Shown in pieces: positions 56,461-64,000 of a stretch of 64,000 nt of DNA. Position 1 is the stretch's first letter, and each line of letters begins with the position of its first letter. Below the pieces are notes generated by a model, which was not told the DNA's origin, made no database searches, and saw only the letters and a program-made list of their open reading frames with translations. Source of the DNA: Trichomonas vaginalis G3 (Eukaryota > Parabasalia > Trichomonadida > Trichomonadidae); NCBI RefSeq assembly GCF_026262505.1, contig NC_067205.1:2728001-2792000 (forward strand), read 5' to 3'. The translations under genes were made by a program, and so were the position numbers.

Positions 56461-57792
56461 ATGACATATTTAAAATTTTACTACATAGTCCCAATATTTC
56501 TTTTTGTTTTTCTTCAAGACCAATGCTTTTCGTTGCGTTTACGGTATGAAGCATATGATTGCAAGTACAGCAATCTTTCACAATTCTCAAATCCAGATAA
56601 TTCGATTCCACCATATTTACCGTCAACAAAGGTAATAGATAATTATACAGCTGTGTATCCATTTAACATGAAAAGAATCTACCTTGGGATCGACATGTGT
56701 CACATTGCAATTTTCAATATTTATGATTTTCAGTCACTAGGCATTGAGAGAAAAATATACCAGCAATATTCAAGAGCGCATGTGAGTAGGTTCGGCATCC
56801 TTCTTCATGGGCGCTTAGTTTATCCAGCAAAATGTCACTTTAGAGTAATTGCCAAAGATGTGAAATTTCATACTTTGCAGAGTTACAAGAAGATTGTAGT
56901 TGGTTTTTCTTATCATATACAATTTGGTCACTATATTATGGATATGTTATGCGGTCTTATTTCCATACCTTCAGAGGTTTTATCTGATGCAGAAATTTTC
57001 ATTAACTTCGATGAAGAAAGTGTATTGAAACAGCACATGGCAATATTTGGATTCAATCCGATTCATGTGCATTCACTACCTGACGGATGGGTATTTGGCC
57101 ACGAAATCCATATCAATGTTGGATATCATGAGGCAATGTGTCTTCATCAGTCATGGAAACAATTGCACAATTTATTTTACGAAAAAATGAATCTTTCAGG
57201 CATCAAACCTATAAATCATGTGTTCCTTAATAAAGAAAAAGGAAAATGGAGTCATATAAGAAATCTTGATGAAATAATTGATGTGGCTAAACAGATGTAT
57301 CCTGGATATAACTGGATAAATATTCCAATAGAAAAAACAAGAAATACATCTGAAATTGCTCGGATATTTGCTGAAACTAAGCTTCTTATATCCAGCGGAG
57401 GATCTCTTTCTTTTAATAATATCTTCATGCAACCTGCATGTGGACTTCTTATGTATTGTGGTTCATGTCCTGTTGATACAGGAACAGTTGCAACAGCTTG
57501 CGTATTAGATTTATGGTTTTTTGCTTCTCCGACACCAGAAATTGAGACATGGAAGATAAAGGATCCCGCACCTAGATATGATCCGAGCAAATTCAAGAGA
57601 GATCTTCCTTATATCGTTTATGCTGTATATAATCAGTCATGGCCTGCAGACATTGATAAAGTCGGAAAGATATTCTATCCAGGTGATTATAAAGAAGGGT
57701 TAAGAAAAATCTTACTTGATCATAACTTGAATTCAAGTACAATAGTTAGATATGATGAACTTGATACAAATAATTTCTTAATTGAAGTTTGA
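56461..57792 (+). CDS. GT61-family (DUF563) glycosyltransferase, type II membrane protein
   Basis: The ATG at 56461 gives 443 residues, with one N-terminal hydrophobic segment (YLKFYYIVPIFLFVFLQ) typical of a Golgi-type signal anchor. The body fits Glyco_transf_61: GFSYHIQFGHYIMDMLCGLI, then LPDGWVFGHEIHI, NHVFLNKEKGKWSHIRNLDE and TKLLISSGGSLSFNNIFMQP. Such enzymes add xylose, GlcNAc or similar sugars in the secretory pathway; the substrate here is unknown. A related gene follows at 60181. TCAATTTATA just before the ATG is a possible initiator. Confidence 0.75.
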   Translation: MTYLKFYYIVPIFLFVFLQDQCFSLRLRYEAYDCKYSNLSQFSNPDNSIPPYLPSTKVIDNYTAVYPFNMKRIYLGIDMCHIAIFNIYDFQSLGIERKIYQQYSRAHVSRFGILLHGRLVYPAKCHFRVIAKDVKFHTLQSYKKIVVGFSYHIQFGHYIMDMLCGLISIPSEVLSDAEIFINFDEESVLKQHMAIFGFNPIHVHSLPDGWVFGHEIHINVGYHEAMCLHQSWKQLHNLFYEKMNLSGIKPINHVFLNKEKGKWSHIRNLDEIIDVAKQMYPGYNWINIPIEKTRNTSEIARIFAETKLLISSGGSLSFNNIFMQPACGLLMYCGSCPVDTGTVATACVLDLWFFASPTPEIETWKIKDPAPRYDPSKFKRDLPYIVYAVYNQSWPADIDKVGKIFYPGDYKEGLRKILLDHNLNSSTIVRYDELDTNNFLIEV

Positions 57793-58278
57793 AAATACAT
57801 CAAACTTAATTAAGTATCGCAGGAAATTCGGTTACAAATATTATTTAATGATCTAAACATTAGTTTACTACCAACTACTTTTATAGTTGATAGAATATGG
57901 TTGAAAGGCTCTAGTTCCACATGATTGTTGTATATAGTCAGAACGAGTGGATAATGAGGAGTAAAAATATACCATTAGATTCTTTATACATCCACCATGT
58001 AAGAAATTTAAATAATATCTGATTTCGAAATTTTCGAATTTAACTATATTATAGTTTGAAAGATGATATATGTTAAGTTTTCTATTTGATATATTACAAA
58101 TAAAGATTTTTTGATAATTAATAATTTGAATTTTCTAATTATAGATTTTGAAGCATAATGATATCATAAATGAATAAACATGTGGTTAATTATAACATTT
58201 TTATATGATTGGATTAGCTTCTTACCTTGTGATTAAGTTATTGAAAGTAAATAAATGTCACTTTTATAATAATCAAGT
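57793..58278. other. Intergenic, AT-rich
   Basis: Nothing was recognised here beyond AT-rich sequence. It separates the GT61 gene from the right 696-bp repeat. Confidence 0.5.
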
Positions 58279-58974
58279 TTAAGGGTGCCGGAAAGTGAGG
58301 TGACGCGATTTCGAGTATTGCTCATAACTTCATTTGTAGTAAAGATATTAATGATATTGAAACATAAATTAGTAGTGTATATACTAAGGTTTTTATTTCT
58401 ATGATATTGAGGTCTTGGATACTTCCAGTTTGAAGAAAACTGTTTCGCAATTTTCGAACTTGCGGACCTATCTAGTCCCTGGTTATTCCATGGCAGGGGC
58501 TGATACTGCAGGAATGATATATAGGTACAAGATACTAGATATTTTATAGAAAACATTTGGCACTTGTTAAAAAGCGTCGAGATGCAATTAGTGGGTAACT
58601 TCAAAACTAAGACCGATTGCACTACAATCTCACTGGATTCTGCTAATTACCATTATGGAACAAACCCAATGGTAGTGGTTTCCAGTCGAAATTGTCTCAT
58701 TCAAAGTTTAATTAGATTTGTATCTAGTCCTCCAATATTGTGTTTAAGCCAGTGAGATACATTAAACACAAAATTTCAATAGTTATACTAAAAGTTTTAC
58801 AGAACAAAGTTTATTTTCAAGCCTCATATGTTGAGATAAATGCACTTTTTCCCTTCCGGATTTTAAAAATTTTGTATTATTTTTTTATGTTTTCGATAAC
58901 CTTATAATCATAAACATCGTTTTCACTTAGTTTGAATATGATACTATGATATATCATCACTTAAGGTTTATACT
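58279..58974 (-). repeat. 696-bp inverted repeat, right copy
   Basis: Inverted partner of 50976-51671 with very few substitutions (for example GTGTCGAG against GCGTCGAG). Its outer flank is GTAGTCTGTAAG, unlike that of the left copy, so no common target duplication is visible. Confidence 0.85.
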
Positions 58975-60165
58975 GTAGTCTGTAAGTAAACTTCAGAATT
59001 TTTTTGACATCGATTTTTTTTTCTTGTTCGAGACCTATTTTGGTACCTTCGAACTTGACTTTTTTTCGAAAAAAATAAAACTTCATCGATTTAATCTGCA
59101 GACAAAAGGCAACTATTTCCTGCAAATTCGCTTATAGGATTTCCATTTTTTATATAAATTCGAATCTAAATTGTGCCGTTACATCAGGTACATATCAAAT
59201 TCAATATGTTGCATGCCAGAGGTAGCTGCAGAGATTGAAGAAGTCATATGATTTTCAAGTTTTGTCCAACTTTGGGACTTTATTTCTTTAATTATTTTCC
59301 GTTATTACTTTAGTTTTTGAAAAATAATACTAAACGCAAATAAACGCATAACTTGAATTATATTTTACATATTACAATTAACTAATTTTTCAATTTTTAT
59401 ATAAAACTTATAAAATTCATAGTTAGACCCCTATTATATATATTACTATATATATTATCCACATATATGGTTGTGAGCTTAAAATGAATCTTATTTGTCA
59501 TATTTGCAAATCATATTATCGTTATATTCTTCATCTAAAGAGGAAATATGGCTATTTTTAGTTATGAATGCATCTTTTTGTCCTTTAAAATATGCATGGT
59601 ATAGCTAACTAATCTCAATTCTGTTTTGCAACAGATTTAATTAATTTTTATTCAGTTTTATATTTTTGATTGAAATATCGCAATTTAAGAATAACCCCGT
59701 ATAAAAAATCGAATATCATTGAATTATGAAATAAAAAAAGGAAATTTAATTTAAGACCTTCAAAAAGTCATTTAATTGTGAAATCTTAGCCTTTAAAGGC
59801 ACATATATCGATGAGCAATACTATTACAGGTACCGAAAAAACTCGATAGTATGATTATTTTTCCCTCAAATCCATGATCGTACTATCTAGTTTAATTTGA
59901 GTGTAAAAATAGAACCTACTAACTATGTAGATTCTAAAAAACTTCTAATGATGTCAAAAAAACTTATTTTCCACCTTGGACCCAAAATTCACTGAGATTT
60001 AATGAAGTCTGGGTGCTAACGTATGAAAAAATTGAGGGACTGTCACTTTTTCTACTACCGAGTATTCTGGCCACTAACGAATTTTTTAGGTACCTGTATT
60101 TTGAATACTGAGAAAAAGTACTTTACAGATTGAGACTGTCAAAAAAAAACGTTTTTTCATTTATT
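58975..60165. other. Intergenic, AT-rich
   Basis: No gene was found. Short phrases recur (GACTGTCA at about 60040 and 60134; AGTATTC/GAATACT arms near 60060-60110), giving a weak inverted repeat just upstream of the GT61 gene start. Confidence 0.5.
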
Positions 60166-60172
60166 TCACTTT
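60166..60172 (+). promoter_or_regulatory. Trichomonad-type initiator (Inr)
   Basis: TCACTTT stands with its A (60168) 13 bp before the ATG at 60181. T. vaginalis genes commonly use TCA(+1)Py(T/A) initiators with very short leaders, and this fits. Confidence 0.6.
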
Positions 60173-60180
60173 TTTTTTGA

Positions 60181-61527
60181 ATGTTTGCCCCTCTAATTTC
60201 TGATACATTTTATTACGGCTCTTCAATCATTTCGGTGTTTCTTTTCTTTTCATTTTACCCAAGATCTATACTAGGTCTCTTTTATGAAATTTATCCCTGT
60301 CCATATTGTAATTTTACACTTGTTCGTCAACAAATACTCTTGCCATATATAGGAGGGGCAGAAATCATTGACAATTATTCATTAGTTGGTAATATGAATC
60401 TTACCTTAAGTTATTGCGATAACGAATTAACAAATATTGGTTTAGGCACAGAATTTCATTTTCCATCATATGGATTAGAGCATTTAGTTTATGAAAGATT
60501 CCAAAAAGCTCATATCTCCAACCAGGGTGTTCTTTTACATGGATATTTCTTCGATATTGAGAGATATCATGCATGGAGGAAAGATGGACTCAGAGAAGAG
60601 AAATATCATTCTTTGCAGTGTTTTGATAAAGTTGCAGTTGCATTCGGTTATCATATTCCATTTGGCCACTTCATATTTGACCAGCTCGCAGGATTTATTA
60701 ACATACCTTCAGAACTTCTTGACGGAAGAACTATAATTGTAAAATTTAACGAATACGTTGCTAGAACTTACTTGAATGCTCTTGGATTAGGAAATCACAA
60801 AGTTGTCCAACTCACCGACGGCTGGATGTATGCTAATGACATAGTATTATGCGTTTCTGAATACGGAATGATTTGCACATTTAAATCAGTGAGAGAACTT
60901 CGGTCAATTCTAAGAAGAAATCTTAATTTAACACAAATTATTCCTGAAAAACACACTTTCATAACAAAGGAGAAAACTAAGTGGGGGAGAGTCAATAACA
61001 TGAAAGAGTTATGTGAGTGGGCAAAGCAGAAATACAGTGAATATTCATGGGTATATTATGAACCTGATATCTGCCAAAACTTAACCGAAATCTCAAAGAT
61101 AATGGCCGCAACAAAAATATATTTAACTTCGATTGGTTCTATTCTTTTCAATGACATTTTTATGAGTCCTGGAACTGGCATTTACTGCGTATCAGGCGAC
61201 AGATCGCTCAATGAAAATCTTGGTCATGGTTTTATACTTGATGTATGGATGTACACTGTTGTTTCCAAAGAAATCAAACAATGGCAAGTTAGTGAAACAG
61301 CAGGTCTCAGCCTTGAGAAGTTTGAGAAAACTATTCCGTATATATTACATGCCGTTTATAAAGGAGGATGGCCAAATGATATTTTAACAACATCACGACA
61401 ATATTATACAGATAATTTCATGCACCAAGCATATGAAAAGTTCCATGATAAAGGTAATTTAACTAATTTTAATGTTACGAGATTTTCTACTTTAGACATT
61501 AATAACTTTTGGGTAGAAGTTGATTGA
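60181..61527 (+). CDS. GT61-family (DUF563) glycosyltransferase, second copy
   Basis: A 448-residue frame with a hydrophobic N-terminal anchor (SIISVFLFFSFYP). It is clearly paralogous to 56461-57792: AFGYHIPFGHFIFDQLAGFI against GFSYHIQFGHYIMDMLCGLI, and EKHTFITKEKTKWGRVNNMK against NHVFLNKEKGKWSHIRNLDE. Both end in a conserved DxNNFxxEV-type tail. Identity looks moderate, so the duplication is old. It probably acts in the secretory pathway on cell-surface glycans; donor and acceptor are unknown. The initiator at 60166 supports the start. Confidence 0.75.
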   Translation: MFAPLISDTFYYGSSIISVFLFFSFYPRSILGLFYEIYPCPYCNFTLVRQQILLPYIGGAEIIDNYSLVGNMNLTLSYCDNELTNIGLGTEFHFPSYGLEHLVYERFQKAHISNQGVLLHGYFFDIERYHAWRKDGLREEKYHSLQCFDKVAVAFGYHIPFGHFIFDQLAGFINIPSELLDGRTIIVKFNEYVARTYLNALGLGNHKVVQLTDGWMYANDIVLCVSEYGMICTFKSVRELRSILRRNLNLTQIIPEKHTFITKEKTKWGRVNNMKELCEWAKQKYSEYSWVYYEPDICQNLTEISKIMAATKIYLTSIGSILFNDIFMSPGTGIYCVSGDRSLNENLGHGFILDVWMYTVVSKEIKQWQVSETAGLSLEKFEKTIPYILHAVYKGGWPNDILTTSRQYYTDNFMHQAYEKFHDKGNLTNFNVTRFSTLDINNFWVEVD

Positions 61528-62634
61528 CGGGTAGAATCGACTTTTAGGCTAGGAAATATGAACTATCAAATATATATAAAGAAAAATTTAAACACATTCT
61601 TGCACTTTTTATACGTTCTCCAATTGTGCCACAAGTGAATCTTCGGGAATAACTTACTACAACTCAATATTTTAGATTTCAATGCTTGTAAATATCTTAT
61701 ATATCGAAAAAAGAATAAATTAAAATATACATTTATGTTGTTGATAAAATGCATAGAGTACCGAAATAAGTTGTAGACAGGGGATAAGTTGTAGACAGGG
61801 GATAAATTGTAGACAGAGGATTATAAACAACATAAAGTATCATAATACATGCCAAATTCGTGTTTTAGCAAAAAAGGTTCAATTTCATATGAAGAGTTGC
61901 AAAAAAATTCGTTAAATACTAATAAAACTAGTTTGTCGCATTAATTTAACTAAGGATAATTCTTTATTCATTTACAAATCCAGTCTATGTTGGAATAAAA
62001 TTTAATAATTTAAAATTTTGTGCCTATGAAGGTATAATTTAATATTATTTTTGTAACGATTCACTAAATATACTTTTGTCCAAGTACTCCTTGCAGTTAT
62101 TAACCAAAGAAAAATTTTCATTTGCATGAATGATCAGAGATGCACGAGTTTAAAACTTTGATCCATTAATAAACCTTGGATGCATATGCATCAGGAATGG
62201 AAAACCGGATGGAACGAGAGTTGCAATCTTCGTAAATTAAAGAACGAAACAAATAATTCTTAGCGATAAGCTTAACCGTCATTGCCAACAAAGTAATTGT
62301 GAGTCAGTGGTAATGGCACTGGTGGTGCACAAATGAAGACTTCGGCACAGATGAAAAATGAATAATTTTAAACGGCAATAAAAATATTAAACGGCTATTT
62401 TTAGAATTTCCGTAATTCCTTATTAAAACATATTGTTAATTACTAAAAAAGCATTTTTTCTCATTTTCATCGAGTAGGTAACAAAAGTGCACTATGTAAA
62501 TTTTTGTAAACTGTCGAATTATTATTTTTGACAATGTAAACTTATATGAGATTCTTTCCAAGAGAAACTTGGGGCCCTAGTGTAATACACCAGGACTCGA
62601 GGACTCCGAGAAGGAATACTCCAAAGAATTTTAA
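61528..62634. other. Intergenic region with a short tandem repeat
   Basis: No gene was found. At 61766-61820 the 18-bp unit ATAAGTTGTAGACAGGGG is repeated three times in tandem. Confidence 0.5.
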
Positions 62635-62894
62635 CAGATGCAACTATCAACAATTCTTTCTACTGATTATTTTTGAATCGGTAGAAGGGATTGTTGATAG
62701 TTGCATCTGGAAGTTGGAACAGAGGAGCTCCATAGCTCCCTTTCGTAGGATTGGGAGCTATGGAGCTCCTGAAGATGGAGATTGGCTGCTATCTTCTTCT
62801 GATCAGCAGAGGCCCAAATGGAAAAGGGCCTCTGCTGATAGGGCTTCGGGAGCTCCATGGCTGCCTTTTATAGGATTGGGAGCTATGGAGCTCC
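62635..62894. other. Second hairpin cluster
   Basis: Four inverted repeats stand in a row. 62635-62709 has a 33-bp stem with only G.U departures and a 9-nt loop. 62724-62769 has a perfect 17-bp stem, GGAGCTCCATAGCTCCC and its complement. 62802-62839 has a perfect 14-bp stem. 62849-62894 is a diverged copy of the second. The type matches the array at 26776-27508. A reading frame crosses it but encodes only the repeats. Confidence 0.75.
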
Positions 62895-63291
62895 TGGAAA
62901 ATCTTAAGGGAATAGCAGACCATTAAAAAATAAAATGTCTTTGTTACTCTCCCATTTTCATCAACTAATTAAAAATTCACATCTCAAATAGGATTTTGAT
63001 ATATTTATTATGCTACAATAGGTCTAGAGACTTAATTATTTATTCTACTTCAAAATATTATATCAAAATCAATATTTAATGTTAAGATTGCATTGAGATC
63101 ACCCAAAATTGGAGAATATCTCAGAATATCTAATCAGTATGCTCTTGTCAATATAGACAACATATTCTCTCGTAAAAGTCCATATCCAAACCCTCTGTAT
63201 AAAGAAGTCTACAGCTTTTTTCGTTGTCTACAACATATTTAGGGTACTCTAGGAGCATCATTCAATTCCTTTTTTTGTATGCATCTCATAT

Positions 63292-63325
63292 ATATAAAAA
63301 AAGAGTTTAAACTCTTTTTTTATAT
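63292..63325. terminator. 34-bp perfect palindrome downstream of the phosphatase gene
   Basis: ATATAAAAAAAGAGTTT and its complement meet without a loop. It lies about 120 bp past the stop of the minus-strand phosphatase gene. A role at the 3' end is possible but unproven. Confidence 0.35.
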
Positions 63326-63442
63326 TAAAAATTAGAAGGGTATAGATAGATACCAGTCGCATCATGACATAAAGTTATATATAAGGTGATAAATTAATGT
63401 TTAATGAAAAATTGAACATAAAATGAAATAAGAATAAAACAA

Positions 63443-64000
63443 TTAATAAGAACCGATTAAATCAGTTGATAATCTTCTCAGTTTGTTTCTCTGAGTCCTT
63501 GGAGAAGACGAGTCAATTCTGTTTTGGGGCTCGAAAATGCTTGGAAGGATCTTTTGTGATGAGATCGACATCAATTTCTTTCTGACAACTCTTCTGTTGT
63601 GGTTACTGTGGCCTTTAAAGATAACTTCATCTCTCTTAAGCCATTGTAAGGGCTTAAACGTCTTAAAATCCAGCTGTCTGCCCTTAATTATCAGAATAGC
63701 TGACCTATTTTCAACGCAGCCGCAGTAGTTTGATGCAGTGAAGACAGTGATTACTTTGTCATCAAAGTTCTTACAGATTCCCTCGGCTACACACTCATGA
63801 GCGCGAATTAACATTTTTAATTTTGCAGGTCCAAGGAATTCTTGTGTCGCTTCTGCTCCAAATAGATATCCACTACCTCTTACAGCCGATTTCTCGAAGA
63901 ATCTTACATTGGAAGATGGGTCGCTCCATACAATACTCTCAAGAAAGTCGTCTGTAACTTCTTCTATTGGGCGCTGGATAGAACGGAACTGATAAATAGA
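63443..64000 (-). CDS. PP1-like Ser/Thr protein phosphatase, C-terminal part
   Basis: The frame is open to the window edge, so the N-terminus, with the GDxHG, GDxVDRG and GNHE metal-binding motifs, is outside. Visible are ESIVWSDPSSNVRFF, a GSGYLFGAEATQEFL segment, LIRAHECVAEGI, which supplies a metal-binding His, and VFTASNYCGCVENRSAILII. These are typical of the PPP family, close to PP1. The tail after residue KPLQWL is long, basic and Ser-rich (RKKLMSISSQK, SSPRTQRNKLRRLSTD), unlike conserved PP1 tails. It is a host gene. Confidence 0.9.
   Translation of the reverse strand, partial: SIYQFRSIQRPIEEVTDDFLESIVWSDPSSNVRFFEKSAVRGSGYLFGAEATQEFLGPAKLKMLIRAHECVAEGICKNFDDKVITVFTASNYCGCVENRSAILIIKGRQLDFKTFKPLQWLKRDEVIFKGHSNHNRRVVRKKLMSISSQKILPSIFEPQNRIDSSSPRTQRNKLRRLSTDLIGSY

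Noticed and set aside
62546-62926. 126-residue plus-strand frame
   Set aside because: It runs through the hairpin cluster and encodes only the palindromic repeats; there is no initiator or family.

Overview
The window looks like nuclear DNA of a trichomonad, most likely Trichomonas vaginalis. It is AT-rich, every host gene is intronless, and one host gene has a start-proximal TCA(+1)CT initiator 13 bp before its ATG. It is loaded with Maverick/Polinton elements and carries two copies of a ~1.3-kb mariner of the Tvmar1 type. The species call is inference from this combination; no rRNA or tRNA marker was found.

Layout. (1) 1 to ~22,560: Mav1, a heavily broken Maverick-like fossil whose left end lies outside the window. 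It has a tail-fibre-like gene, integrase, family B DNA polymerase remnant, two KilA-N genes, packaging ATPase, SF3 helicase, major capsid candidate and large virion-like proteins. A 1,112-bp MITE (2353-3464) sits inside it. (2) ~22,560-25,860: a decayed Mutator-like (MULE) transposase gene interrupted by mariner copy 1. (3) 25,894-26,533: a 120-bp tandem repeat. (4) 26,776-27,508: a dense array of about eleven unrelated hairpins. (5) 27,558-50,920: Mav2, a nearly whole 23.4-kb Maverick with 727-bp terminal inverted repeats and a CTTTT target duplication. It has a full-length protein-primed-type DNA polymerase, integrase, ATPase, capsid and fibre genes; mariner copy 2 is nested in its right repeat. 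(6) 50,976-58,974: a host segment bracketed by two 696-bp inverted repeats, holding a WD40 (TUP1-like) gene and a GT61 glycosyltransferase gene. (7) 60,181-64,000: a second GT61 gene, a second hairpin cluster and the 3' part of a PP1-like phosphatase gene.

How the parts fit. Within each Maverick the recognisable genes are those expected for copying (PolB), insertion (integrase), packaging (ATPase) and particle building (capsid-like and fibre-like proteins), plus KilA-N/DUF3627 regulators typical of large DNA viruses. Both elements share intergenic modules: AGGTGA...TCACCT hairpins and an AT-rich block upstream of the KilA-type genes. The order of insertions can be read: MITE into Mav1, mariner 1 into the MULE, mariner 2 into the right end of Mav2.

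Most unusual signals: the hairpin array at 26.8-27.5 kb, with a smaller second cluster at 62.6-62.9 kb; a family of ~26-bp GC-rich twin-hairpin inserts scattered through Mav2, some inside reading frames; and a KilA-N/GIY-YIG-like gene packaged between inverted repeats and hairpin arrays in Mav1.
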